Assembly (NCBI RefSeq): GCF_026410305.1
Contig: NZ_JAPMLQ010000005.1
Location: 186,001 to 250,000 of the forward strand
Source: Sulfitobacter sp. F26204
GTDB lineage: Bacteria > Pseudomonadota > Alphaproteobacteria > Rhodobacterales > Rhodobacteraceae
DNA: 64,000 bases
Direction of reading: 5' to 3'
Shown: piece by piece, positions 26,759-35,169 of the stretch
Layout: each line of letters opens with the position of its first letter
How positions within the stretch are numbered: position 1 is the first letter of the stretch
The notes under the pieces: model-generated
Seen by the model: only the letters and a program-made list of their open reading frames with translations
Databases searched by the model: none
What the model was told of the DNA's origin: nothing
Translations under genes and position numbers: made by a program

Positions 26759-27511
26759 TCATGCAAAGGGTTCCGGTGCATGGCTTGCTGAAGCCCGGCC
26801 TTCGGCCTTACGGCGCGCATCGGCAGCGGCGATTCTGGCATCCAGATCATCGCGATCTGGCAATCCGCTAAACGCAGCACTGGTCGGCAGATCGTCCGCG
26901 ATCAGCAAATAACGTTCGCGGGCAACCGCCAACAACCGGCGCAATTCGCCCAAGGGATCAGCATGATCGTCGGCACGAATATCAAGCCACGCATAATCTT
27001 CACCTCGGTGAATGACCATGCCGGCGGATTGACGGCCACGTTTGTCTCCTCCCGCTGTTTCACCTGCTTCAAGTGCGGTCAGCATGCGGCTTTCAAACGG
27101 TTCGTTGTTAGCCTGGCGGAAGGCATTTGCCATTGCGGTTATCACTTGAGGCCCCGCAAGCATGTTTCCGGCAACCGAAAACCTATCACCGATCTCGTGA
27201 CCGGCCCAGTCGATGCAATCGCGCCCGGTGTGGGCAGCGAAACCTCCTTCTGGATCAATCATGTGGCATTGTCGCGATGCCTGTCCGCTATCGCGGCTCA
27301 GGAACCCATCCAACACCGACTGAGCGGATTTTCCTGCTTGCATCTGCGCCAGACCTTGCGTTCCCCAAAGCGGATTTACCCATGCTTGCGAGGCGACAGC
27401 ATGGGTTGCACTAACATGTGGCACCATTGCCCCCACCGCGAAGAAGCGGCTGGCAACGGCGATCCCGACTGCACCGGTTTCGGGGTCTTTGGCAACGATC
27501 GAATAGGTCAT
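26759..27511 (-). CDS. DUF1028 family protein
   Basis: The 250-residue protein starts MTYSIVAKDPETGAVGIAVASRFFAVG and continues QAWVNPLWG and GRQSAGMVIHRG, which are hallmark segments of DUF1028. The first lines are similar in style to Ntn-hydrolases, but no catalytic nucleophile can be assigned with confidence. DUF1028 genes are often found with peptide transporters and peptidases or amidases; here it follows the gamma-glutamyltransferase-family gene by 20 bases. It may cleave the same class of imported compound. Confidence 0.8.
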   Translation of the reverse strand: MTYSIVAKDPETGAVGIAVASRFFAVGAMVPHVSATHAVASQAWVNPLWGTQGLAQMQAGKSAQSVLDGFLSRDSGQASRQCHMIDPEGGFAAHTGRDCIDWAGHEIGDRFSVAGNMLAGPQVITAMANAFRQANNEPFESRMLTALEAGETAGGDKRGRQSAGMVIHRGEDYAWLDIRADDHADPLGELRRLLAVARERYLLIADDLPTSAAFSGLPDRDDLDARIAAADARRKAEGRASASHAPEPFA

Positions 27512-27531
27512 CTACACTACTCCTTTTCCCT

Positions 27532-29322
27532 TTAACGTCCCATCGCGTAGGCTTGCATCAAGCGCGGTGTTGCCCCTGCCCGCAAGCTGCCATCTGCATC
27601 GCGGATTGCGGCTGTCAGGCGTCCAACAGTCATCGGTTCTGCTATCACCAGCTTGTGTCCACGTTGGCGCAAGGCCTCGATTTCATCCGCACCAAATGAG
27701 GGTTCTATGGTCACTTCTCCGGGGCGTGCAGCGCGCGGGTAGAAACTGCTTTGGAAATGTTCGGAATGGAACAATGGCGCATCCAGACCTTGCTGTAAGC
27801 CATAGCCATGGTGAACAAAGCGCAGGAACCAGATTAATTGCCATTGGTCTTGCTGATCGCCACCTGGCGTTCCGAATGCTATCCGCTGCCCGTCTTTTTC
27901 GGCAATCGTTGGCGTTAGGGTTGTGCGTGGGCGCGCGCCGGGTTTCAGCGAGGTCGGCAATCCATCTTCCAACCAGAACATCTGAGCACGGCTGCCAAGC
28001 GCAAACCCAAGCGACGGGATAACCGGATTCGATTGCAGCCACCCACCCGAAGGTGTCGCTGCAACCATATTGCCCCAACGGTCAATTACATCGATATGTA
28101 CAGTATCCCCGCGTTTCTCGGAGAGGTGAGACATTGTCGGCTCTCCGGCACTCACGCCACTGGCAACCGAAAAATTTCTGGCGGCACGTGAAATCGCACC
28201 ATCTGCTAGATGTTCAAAGCCTGCAATGCGACCTGGCCTTTGTTCCTGACTGGCTGTGTCTGAAATCAGCTTTCGCCGCTCTGCCGCATAGTCTTCGGAC
28301 AAAAGTTGCGCCATCGGCACTTCAAAGAAATCCGGGTCACCGTAATAGGCTTCTCGATCAGCATAGGCCAGTTTCATGGCTTCGACGACAGTGTGCACAA
28401 ATTCAGACCCAAGCGGATCCATTGAGGCAAGATCGAATCCTTCCAACAGCTTAAGCGCTTGCAACAGTACCGGTCCCTGCGACCAGCTCTGGGTTTTTGA
28501 GATAGTCCAGCCATGATAGGTCGCTGTCAGGGGCACTTCCCAGGTTGCGCGCCAATTCGCCATATCGGCACGTTCCAGAACAGCGCCATGTGCGGATTCT
28601 GATACATCCATAACCTCACGATCTTTGAGATAATCAAAAATGCCATCGGCTACGAACCCTTCACGCCACATTGTGCGTGCAGCCTCAATTTGCGCAATAC
28701 GATCACCGGCGGCGGCACCGTCATCAACCAGACGCTGATAGGTTTTCGCCAGAACCGGGTTGCGAAACAAGGCCCAAGGCTCGGGTGATTTATCGTCCGG
28801 TGCCCATGTTTCTGCGCTGGTTGGCCAGTGTTCTTTGAAGTACTCTTTCAAACTTTCGATTGTTGCGGCGACCCGTGGCAATACCGGATGCCCGTCGCGG
28901 GCGTAGGAAATCGCAGGTTCCATGACCGTCTGCAGGTCCAACAAACCATGGTCACGCAACATCAACATCCAGCCGTCAAAAGCACCCGGCACGACAACCG
29001 ACAGAAAACCGGACCCGGGCACAAGTTCGAGTCCCTGGGCACGATAGTGATCTATCGTCGCGCGGGCCGGTGCGATCCCCTGGGCACATAACACCCGCGT
29101 TTCCCCCGTTTTTGCCAGATGCACAATTGCAGGCAAATCGCCAGCAGGTCCGTTCAAATGTGGTTCGACAACCTGAAGTGTCAAACCACAAGCAACTGCC
29201 GCGTCAAACGCATTCCCGCCAAGTTCCAGCATCCGCATGCCTGCCGCTGATGCAATCCAATGTGTCGACGTGACAACTCCGAAATTGCCCCGAATGTCGG
29301 GGCGCGTTGTGAACATGTCCAT
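27532..29322 (-). CDS. Gamma-glutamyltransferase family protein
   Basis: This 596-residue Ntn-hydrolase would autocleave before T407 (GDTVHIDVID), the position of the catalytic Thr in gamma-glutamyltransferases, to give large and small subunits. Early segments ASAAGMRMLELGGNAFDAAVA and the glycine-rich SGGWLQSNPVIPSLGF fit the family. No signal peptide is seen, unlike classical periplasmic GGT, so it probably acts in the cytosol on substrate brought in by the adjacent ABC transporter. Cephalosporin- or amide-acylase-type activity on a different gamma-glutamyl or acyl compound is possible. Confidence 0.85.
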   Translation of the reverse strand: MDMFTTRPDIRGNFGVVTSTHWIASAAGMRMLELGGNAFDAAVACGLTLQVVEPHLNGPAGDLPAIVHLAKTGETRVLCAQGIAPARATIDHYRAQGLELVPGSGFLSVVVPGAFDGWMLMLRDHGLLDLQTVMEPAISYARDGHPVLPRVAATIESLKEYFKEHWPTSAETWAPDDKSPEPWALFRNPVLAKTYQRLVDDGAAAGDRIAQIEAARTMWREGFVADGIFDYLKDREVMDVSESAHGAVLERADMANWRATWEVPLTATYHGWTISKTQSWSQGPVLLQALKLLEGFDLASMDPLGSEFVHTVVEAMKLAYADREAYYGDPDFFEVPMAQLLSEDYAAERRKLISDTASQEQRPGRIAGFEHLADGAISRAARNFSVASGVSAGEPTMSHLSEKRGDTVHIDVIDRWGNMVAATPSGGWLQSNPVIPSLGFALGSRAQMFWLEDGLPTSLKPGARPRTTLTPTIAEKDGQRIAFGTPGGDQQDQWQLIWFLRFVHHGYGLQQGLDAPLFHSEHFQSSFYPRAARPGEVTIEPSFGADEIEALRQRGHKLVIAEPMTVGRLTAAIRDADGSLRAGATPRLMQAYAMGR

Positions 29323-29333
29323 GATTTCTCCTG

Positions 29334-30221
29334 TTAGTCAGAGCGCGGATCAAGCGCGTCGCGCAGACCGTCACCCAGTAAATTGAATCCCAAAACAACG
29401 ATGAAAATCGCTATGCCAGGCCAGAGCGCCATCCAGGGCGCCTGGCTAAGAAAGTTTTTCGCTGTGTTCAGCATTGAACCCCAGGACGGGGATGGCGGCT
29501 GTTGGCCGAGGCCTAGAAAGCTGAGAGAGGCTTCGGCAATGATGGCGGTTGCGACGGTCAAGGTTGCTTGAACCAGGATCGGCGGTAACACATTGGGTAG
29601 AACATAGCGCCGCAATATCTTGGGCGTTGACAGGCCTACGGCCCGCGCGCTCTCAACGTAATCCTCGGCCGCAACGGTCAACACCTGACCGCGGGTGATC
29701 CGGATGAAAACCGGCATCGCTGCGATACCAATAGCCAACATGGCATTTGTGAGCGAGGGGCCCAGAAAGGCCGCAAGCGCGATGGCGAGGATCAGGAAGG
29801 GCATGGCCAGCAAAGCCTCCGTGCAGCGAGAAATAACTGCGTCCGTCCATCCCCCGAAATAGCCGGCAAGAATACCAAGTGGCACACCAAGAATGACGGC
29901 AATTGCAACAGAGACCACCCCAGCAAGCAGGGAGGCGCGCGCGCCCCAGATCATGCGGGACAGGAGGTCACGCCCGATTTCATCTGTGCCCAACCAATGT
30001 GCGAATGAGGGTGACTTGCGAACGGCACCCCAATCTGTCGCAACTGGATCCTGAAGCGGCAGCACAGGCGCAAGAACCGCGAGGATCACAAAAAACGCGA
30101 CCATGAACGCGCCGGCTTTGCCAATCGAATGGGACCGGAACTTGCGCCAGGCACGGCTCTCGGACGGGCGGTCCAAAACGGTGTCAGCGACCGCCGTATC
30201 AGTCGTCGGAATATTGGTCAT
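29334..30221 (-). CDS. ABC permease, DppC/GsiD-like
   Basis: The 295-residue permease has the DppC landmark HWLGTDEIGRDLLSRMIWGAR, an EAA loop (ARAVGLSTPKILRRYVLPN) and a terminal NLLGDGLRDALDPRSD. Its start shares one base with the DppB stop (TGATG). It precedes the gamma-glutamyltransferase gene by eleven bases, so transporter and enzyme are co-expressed. Confidence 0.9.
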   Translation of the reverse strand: MTNIPTTDTAVADTVLDRPSESRAWRKFRSHSIGKAGAFMVAFFVILAVLAPVLPLQDPVATDWGAVRKSPSFAHWLGTDEIGRDLLSRMIWGARASLLAGVVSVAIAVILGVPLGILAGYFGGWTDAVISRCTEALLAMPFLILAIALAAFLGPSLTNAMLAIGIAAMPVFIRITRGQVLTVAAEDYVESARAVGLSTPKILRRYVLPNVLPPILVQATLTVATAIIAEASLSFLGLGQQPPSPSWGSMLNTAKNFLSQAPWMALWPGIAIFIVVLGFNLLGDGLRDALDPRSD

Positions 30222-31165
30222 CAGTTCTTCCTCAGGCGCGGATTCAGTAGCATGTAAGCCATATCAGCGAGGAGATTCATCAGGATGAAGCCGAAGGCAG
30301 TGACCAATACGACCCCCTGCACCACTGCATAGTCACGATTGAAAACCGCATCGACGATCAGCTTCCCAAATCCAGGGATGGTGAAAATTTGCTCGGTCAA
30401 AACAGCGCCCGCAACCAGTTCGCCGAACAAAAGGGCGAGGAGCGTAACAATCGGAGTAAGCGCATTGCGAAACGCATGTTTCAAGACGACCCGACGTTCG
30501 ATCAATCCTTTTGCCCGCGCCGTACGCACATAATCCTGGCGCAATACCTCAAGCATGGCTGAGCGCGTATGTCGCATCAATGCAGCAGCCAGGCCCGTCC
30601 CCAATACAAAGGCAGGCATCAGCATTGTGCGCAGTGACTGCCCGAGGTCTTCGGTCGGTGGTACATAGCCACTGGCTGGCAAAAGCTGCCAATGCACCGA
30701 AACCAACAGGATCATCATGATGCCAAGCCAGAAATTAGGGATTGATAACCCTGACAGGGCAACGACATTTGCCGCAAAATCCGTCTTTGTACCTTTTTTG
30801 ACGGCGGAAATGATCCCCATCGGGATCCCGATCAATGTAGCAAAGAACATGGACATCGCGGCCAATTGCAACGTGACCGGCAATTTTTGCCCGATCAGTT
30901 TCGCAATCGGCTCGCCTGTGCGAATAGAATTGCCAAAATCTCCCTGAAGAACGCCCGTAATCCATGTCCAGTATTGAACAAACAACGGATCATTCAGACG
31001 ATATTTAGCGCGCAAGCGTGCAAGAGTTTCAGGATCGCGGTCTTCTCCGGCCATTGCAAGCACCGGATCTCCGGGCAACAGTTTTTGCAGCATGAAAACG
31101 AAGATCGAAATCAGGATGATCGTCGGGATCGCCACCAAAAGGCGGCGCAGGAAAAAGCGGAGCAT
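30221..31165 (-). CDS. ABC permease, DppB/GsiC-like
   Basis: This 314-residue permease begins MLRFFLRRLLVAIPTI, has the DppB landmark RAKYRLNDPLFVQYW near residue 52 and an EAA loop (ARAKGLIERRVVLKHAFRNA). A stem-loop lies just upstream, between it and the binding-protein gene. With the DppC-like protein it forms the transmembrane channel. Confidence 0.9.
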   Translation of the reverse strand: MLRFFLRRLLVAIPTIILISIFVFMLQKLLPGDPVLAMAGEDRDPETLARLRAKYRLNDPLFVQYWTWITGVLQGDFGNSIRTGEPIAKLIGQKLPVTLQLAAMSMFFATLIGIPMGIISAVKKGTKTDFAANVVALSGLSIPNFWLGIMMILLVSVHWQLLPASGYVPPTEDLGQSLRTMLMPAFVLGTGLAAALMRHTRSAMLEVLRQDYVRTARAKGLIERRVVLKHAFRNALTPIVTLLALLFGELVAGAVLTEQIFTIPGFGKLIVDAVFNRDYAVVQGVVLVTAFGFILMNLLADMAYMLLNPRLRKN

Positions 31166-31184
31166 GGGTTCTGTCTTTCAAAAG

Positions 31185-31207
31185 CCCCGCGCCGGTCCGG
31201 CGCGGGG
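31185..31207 (-). other. GC-rich stem-loop between binding-protein and permease genes
   Basis: An 11-bp arm CCCCGCGCCGG, one central base and its exact complement form a very stable hairpin 37 bases behind the binding-protein stop. On the minus strand CTTTTG follows, so partial termination is possible. It occupies the same position as stem-loops at 11492 and 47477. Confidence 0.7.
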
Positions 31208-31244
31208 AAGAGTTGAACCGCGTGGTAGTTGCGGTTCGGGGGAG

Positions 31245-32741
31245 TTAGTCCGCCACGCTCACGCCTTCGAGACGCAGCATCCCGTCTGGATAAAGTGTCA
31301 AACCCTGCACTTTATCGTCGATGCCATAGAGCCAGGCGAGGTGGTAGAGATACAGCAGAGGGCGGTCTTCGGAATAGATCGCGGCTGCTTTCTGATATAA
31401 TTCAACGCGTTTTGCCGGGTCGGAAACGGTCCGCGCCTCGTTCAGCAAGGAGTCGATTTCTGCGTTGGAATATTGCCCATCGTTGAAACCGGCACCGGTT
31501 GTCACAAACTGGTGGATGTTTCCATCCGGATCAATACGACCGGACCAGCCCTGTTGACTGATCTGGAAATCACCCACATCCGCATCGTTCAGCAAGGTCG
31601 CAAATTCCTTTGCGATGATTTCAACCTCGAATCCGGCCTCTGCGACCATTGACTGAATCACCTGAACAAGCTGCATCGTCACAGGTGTATTCGGCACCTG
31701 AATTTTCACCTTCAACGGCACCGCGACTCCGGCTTCGGCCAGCAATGCCTTGGCGGCTTCAATGTCACGCTCGACGGGTGGAAAATCTGGGTTGTAGTAC
31801 GGGCTGGAAGGTGAAAATGGCTGGCTGGCCGGTTGGAACAAACCGTCAAACACAACCTGACTGATGGCGGCCCTATCCAAAGCCAGATCAAATGCCTTGC
31901 GAACTTTTGCATCCTGTCCCAAGGGGGTCTGCGCCATTTCACCGTTGGCGAGGTTAAAGGTCAATCCCTGGTAACCAAGGCCGGTGATATTGGCAAAACT
32001 GATCCCTTTGGCGTTTCGCACCGCTTCGGCATCGGTTGCCGCCAATTGGTTGACGATATCAATATCGCCGGATTGTAGGTTTGCCAAACGCACGGTGCTG
32101 TCAGGAATAATCGTATAGGTGACACCGTCCAGATCAATTGCATCTGCGTTCCAGTAGTCTTCGTACTTTTCAAGAACGATCTTGTCCTGCGCCACGCGTT
32201 CAACATATTTGAACGGGCCCGAACATACCGGCGCATTTGAAAATTCCGGCGACAGCGCGCTGGGTGCCATCATCATTCCGGAGCGGTCGGCCAACTGGGC
32301 AATCAAGGGGGCGTCAGGTGCGCTCAGGTTGAACCGGACGGTCAGATCGTCAACAACATCGATGGTTTCGATGCTTGTCAGTTCAGACTTTCGCACGCTT
32401 TCGTCAAAGGTTTTTGACCGCTCGATATTTGCTTTTACCGCTTCTGCATCAAAAGGGGTACCATCATGGAATGTCACGCCTTCGCGCAGCGTCAGAGTCA
32501 TTGTCTTGCCGTCATCAGAAGTCGTCGAGGCCGTTGCTAATTGTGGGACGATCTCCAGTTCCGGGGTGATATCGAACAGCTTGTCGCAGAGCGAGGTAAA
32601 GACGATCCGGCCAACAAATGTGCGCGATTTGTCAGGGTCAAGCGCATCAGGGTCGCTTTCCAGACCGATGCGCAGATTGCCCGCCTGTGCGCTGAACGCT
32701 GTCGCGCCCAGCAATGCGGCTAAAAGAAGTGTTTTTTTCAT
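31245..32741 (-). CDS. Periplasmic ABC solute-binding protein, GsiB/DppA-like
   Basis: The 498-residue protein has a Sec signal peptide (residues 1-20, cut after FSAQA) and family-5 segments: GLESDPDALDPDKSRTFVGR, LREGVTFHDGTPFDAEAVKANIER and KVRKAFDLALDRAAI. From memory the N-terminal pattern resembles glutathione-binding GsiB. The ATG overlaps the DppF stop by ATGA and has a strong AGGAG site of its own, consistent with high expression. Its place beside a gamma-glutamyltransferase-family gene suggests a gamma-glutamyl peptide ligand, which is inferred. Confidence 0.9.
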   Translation of the reverse strand: MKKTLLLAALLGATAFSAQAGNLRIGLESDPDALDPDKSRTFVGRIVFTSLCDKLFDITPELEIVPQLATASTTSDDGKTMTLTLREGVTFHDGTPFDAEAVKANIERSKTFDESVRKSELTSIETIDVVDDLTVRFNLSAPDAPLIAQLADRSGMMMAPSALSPEFSNAPVCSGPFKYVERVAQDKIVLEKYEDYWNADAIDLDGVTYTIIPDSTVRLANLQSGDIDIVNQLAATDAEAVRNAKGISFANITGLGYQGLTFNLANGEMAQTPLGQDAKVRKAFDLALDRAAISQVVFDGLFQPASQPFSPSSPYYNPDFPPVERDIEAAKALLAEAGVAVPLKVKIQVPNTPVTMQLVQVIQSMVAEAGFEVEIIAKEFATLLNDADVGDFQISQQGWSGRIDPDGNIHQFVTTGAGFNDGQYSNAEIDSLLNEARTVSDPAKRVELYQKAAAIYSEDRPLLYLYHLAWLYGIDDKVQGLTLYPDGMLRLEGVSVAD

Positions 32742-33832
32742 TGATATTCTCCTTGTTGGGTCTTGTTTTCTTTTCTTGCGTTGACCGCCCCGCGGAACAG
32801 GGCGAAACGCCTTTTCGCCGCCTCCGGCAACGCTTGGGTCTCTGATCCATAGTCGGAAACAGGGATTTCTTTGTGGAAGTGGCAGGCAACCTCACGACCG
32901 TCCTTGGTGGTTTCAAGTAAGGGTATCTTCTCGGCGCAGATTGCTTTTGCGAATGCGCAGCGTGTTCTGAACCGGCAACCGGATGGCGGATTGATCGGGG
33001 AAGGGATCTCGCCTTCCAGCAGGATCGGATTGCGATTGGCATCAATCCTGGCTTCCGGTACCGCACTCATCAGCGCCTGGGTATACGGGTGTCGCGGGTT
33101 TGCCGTGATCGCATCGGCATCTCCAATTTCAACGATCCGGCCCAGATACATCACGGCAATCCGGTCACTCATATGCCGCACAACCGCCAGATCATGCGCG
33201 ACAATAATCAGCGTCAGGCCGAACTCCGTCTTCAGATCAGCCAATAAGTTGATAACCTGTGCCTGTACGCTCACATCCAGTGCCGAGACAGGCTCGTCCC
33301 CGATCAGGATTTCAGGCTTGGCAGCCAAGGCACGGGCAATTCCAATCCGCTGTCTTTGTCCACCAGAAAACTCATGCGGATAACGATCCATATGCGCGGC
33401 CCGCAGGCCCACCTGACGCAGAAGCTGTGCCGTTTCCGCACGACGCTGTTTCGCGTTCAGGTCTGGTCGATGTACTTCCATCGGCTCGGCAATCAAGGCA
33501 CCCACTGACATGCGCGGATTGAGCGAGGAAAACGGGTCCTGAAAGATGAACTGGATCTTGCTGCGCAGATCGCGCAACCCGCGCCCTTTCAAGGCGCCAA
33601 CAGAGGTTCCTTGAACAAGAACATCACCCGAGGTCGGCGCAATCAAGCGCGACAGCGTGCGCGCCAATGTCGACTTTCCACACCCGGATTCTCCGACGAT
33701 TGCAAAGGTCTCGCCGCGCTGTACTTCAAACGAAACTCCGCTGACCGCGTAGACCTTCTTCCCTTTGCCCAGCATACCACCGCCGGCATCGAATTCCTTA
33801 ACAAGATCAATCGCCTCTACTATCGCAGTCAT
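32738..33832 (-). CDS. ABC transporter ATPase, DppF/OppF type
   Basis: This 364-residue ATPase has Walker A GESGCGKST, signature SGGQRQR, Walker B LIGDEPVSALD and the cysteine cluster SGCRFRTRCAFAKAIC. A basic, glutamine-rich tail of about 30 residues after the conserved domain is unusual and probably dispensable. It overlaps the D-type ATPase gene by ATGA and the binding-protein gene by ATGA. Confidence 0.9.
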   Translation of the reverse strand: MTAIVEAIDLVKEFDAGGGMLGKGKKVYAVSGVSFEVQRGETFAIVGESGCGKSTLARTLSRLIAPTSGDVLVQGTSVGALKGRGLRDLRSKIQFIFQDPFSSLNPRMSVGALIAEPMEVHRPDLNAKQRRAETAQLLRQVGLRAAHMDRYPHEFSGGQRQRIGIARALAAKPEILIGDEPVSALDVSVQAQVINLLADLKTEFGLTLIIVAHDLAVVRHMSDRIAVMYLGRIVEIGDADAITANPRHPYTQALMSAVPEARIDANRNPILLEGEIPSPINPPSGCRFRTRCAFAKAICAEKIPLLETTKDGREVACHFHKEIPVSDYGSETQALPEAAKRRFALFRGAVNARKENKTQQGEYQ

Positions 33833-34815
33833 GCGGCTGACTCTTTCATGTTTTCGATCGGAGCATGGTGACAGCGCACAAAATGCGACCCCTCCATAAG
33901 TTGCACAGGCGGATCAGTTTGGCAGATTTCGGTTGCAAAGGGGCACCGGCCAGCAAAGCGGCAACCCTTGCCTAGTGAACCAGGCAATGGCACGCGGCCG
34001 GGAATAACGGTCAATCGTTCCCGCGGGCCGGAAATCGGTGGAACAGAAGCAATCAGTCCAATCGTATAAGGATGCTGTGGGTCATTAAAGATCGCCTCCG
34101 CGCTTGCGTGCTCGACCACTTCACCGGCATACATGACCGCCACGCGGGTCGCGACCTGGGCAACAACGCCAAGGTCGTGGGTGATCAGGATGATCCCCAT
34201 ATTCAGCGTTTTCTGCATATCGTTCATCAATTTCAGAATCTGCGATTGCACCGTCACATCCAGCGCAGTCGTAGGTTCGTCCGCGATGACCAAGGATGGG
34301 TTATTCACCAACGCCATTGCAATCATTACCCGCTGGCGCATGCCACCTGAAAGTTGGTGAGGGTAGTCGTTCATTCGTGATTTGGCATCTGGTATGCCGA
34401 CACGTTCCAACATCTCCAGCGCCCGCTCGCGACCACCGGCACCGTGATGGCATTGCCATGCTTCGCTGATCTGATCGCCAATTCGGAATGACGGATTCAA
34501 AGATGTCATTGGCTCTTGGAAAATCATTGACAGACGTCCACCGCGCATCTGCTGCAGTTTTTTCTGATCCTGGAACCTAAGGCTTTGCCCTTCAAAGCTC
34601 AGCTCGCCTTTTACCCGGCGCGAGAGGCTTGGTGCCAGCAGTCCCATCAACGACAAGGCTGTAAGACTTTTGCCACAGCCAGATTCCCCGACGATGCACA
34701 GGGTTTCGCCTTTGTTAAGGTCAAAATTGACGTCTCGAAGGAAGTCCGGGCCTTTCTCCGAAAAGGATAATCCGAGGCCCTTCACGGACAACAAATTGGA
34801 CATACTGTGTGACAC
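33829..34815 (-). CDS. ABC transporter ATPase, DppD/OppD type
   Basis: The 328-residue ATPase has Walker A GESGCGKS, signature SGGMRQRV, Walker B VIADEPTTALD and the Opp/Dpp tail GCRFAGRCPFATEIC. It is the first gene of the nine-gene operon. Start choice: GTG at 34815 has GAGGG four bases upstream; ATG at 34803 gives a protein four residues shorter but with poor spacing. A TTG at 34872 would extend into sequence without family similarity. Confidence 0.88.
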   Translation of the reverse strand: MSHSMSNLLSVKGLGLSFSEKGPDFLRDVNFDLNKGETLCIVGESGCGKSLTALSLMGLLAPSLSRRVKGELSFEGQSLRFQDQKKLQQMRGGRLSMIFQEPMTSLNPSFRIGDQISEAWQCHHGAGGRERALEMLERVGIPDAKSRMNDYPHQLSGGMRQRVMIAMALVNNPSLVIADEPTTALDVTVQSQILKLMNDMQKTLNMGIILITHDLGVVAQVATRVAVMYAGEVVEHASAEAIFNDPQHPYTIGLIASVPPISGPRERLTVIPGRVPLPGSLGKGCRFAGRCPFATEICQTDPPVQLMEGSHFVRCHHAPIENMKESAA

Positions 34816-34997
34816 GACACCCTCGTTTTGAACCAATTCGGTATTGGTTGCAGATTTGGTTTTCACTGTCAACAGAATGATTTTCAGCCTCTGCTATGCG
34901 TCCATCAGATCAATTTCTCACGCCGCAACGTGATGGATTGATCGTTCCGCGACCGCCGAAAAAACCGGTCGTTGCTGCAGGTCGTTCATGGCGCAGG

Positions 34998-35026
34998 TCA
35001 GGCCCCGGACCACCGGGCAAGCCTGA
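34998..35026. other. Long interrupted hairpin in divergent intergenic region
   Basis: Outer arms TCAGGC/GCCTGA and inner arms CCCGG/CCGGG pair around loop ACCA with a three-base bulge. It lies upstream of the plus-strand promoter and within the likely leader of the minus-strand dppD operon, where it could affect transcript stability or elongation. No T-run follows on either strand. Confidence 0.5.
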
Positions 35027-35028
35027 AA

Positions 35029-35053
35029 TTTGTCACAATGTTACGTTGACAAA
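35029..35053. promoter_or_regulatory. Inverted repeat overlapping the -35 of the amide operon
   Basis: TTTGTCA and TGACAAA form a 7-bp inverted repeat with an 11-base spacer, giving a two-turn operator geometry. The right arm overlaps the -35 TTGACA of the plus-strand promoter and the left arm may serve as -35 for the minus-strand operon. A regulator bound here could control both operons; the GntR at 25208-25915 is a candidate. Confidence 0.5.
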
Positions 35054-35073
35054 TAGGCGCTTCCGCTTAATCT
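35046..35073 (+). promoter_or_regulatory. Candidate sigma-70-type promoter for amiC operon
   Basis: A consensus -35 TTGACA at 35046-35051 is followed after 16 bases by TAATCT at 35068-35073, a weak -10. Transcription would begin near 35080, leaving about 90 bases of leader that contain the stem-loops and terminator before the ribosome-binding site. Confidence 0.5.
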
Positions 35074-35084
35074 GAACTCAAATA

Positions 35085-35112
35085 CTGACCTTTGTCAGAT
35101 GGCATTCGCGCC
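35085..35112 (+). promoter_or_regulatory. Candidate ANTAR (AmiR) RNA target in leader
   Basis: Two small hairpins precede the terminator: CTGAC/GTCAG at 35085-35098 and GGC/GCC at 35101-35112. The second closes a six-base loop ATTCGC, and its 3' arm overlaps the 5' arm of the terminator, so the two are mutually exclusive. This is the geometry of ANTAR-controlled leaders, although the loops match the canonical A1/G4 pattern only in A1 of the second loop. Confidence 0.4.
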
Positions 35113-35158
35113 CTGTATCCTCCCTTTTTAGGGCCATGATGCAGGGCGTTTTTGTTTT
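35109..35158 (+). terminator. Intrinsic terminator in the amiC leader
   Basis: CGCCCTG (35109-35115) pairs with CAGGGCG (35142-35148), with an inner CCCT/AGGG stem in the loop, and is followed at once by TTTTTGTTTT. The amiC ribosome-binding site starts at the next bases, so read-through is required to express the operon. Confidence 0.75.
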
Positions 35159-35169
35159 GGGAGGAACAA

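Noticed and set aside
34921..34975. T-rich hairpin-like sequence (CGACCG/CGGTCG around an A/T-rich loop) near 34950 as a terminator
   Set aside because: The T-run lies in the loop instead of after the stem, so it does not fit an intrinsic terminator.
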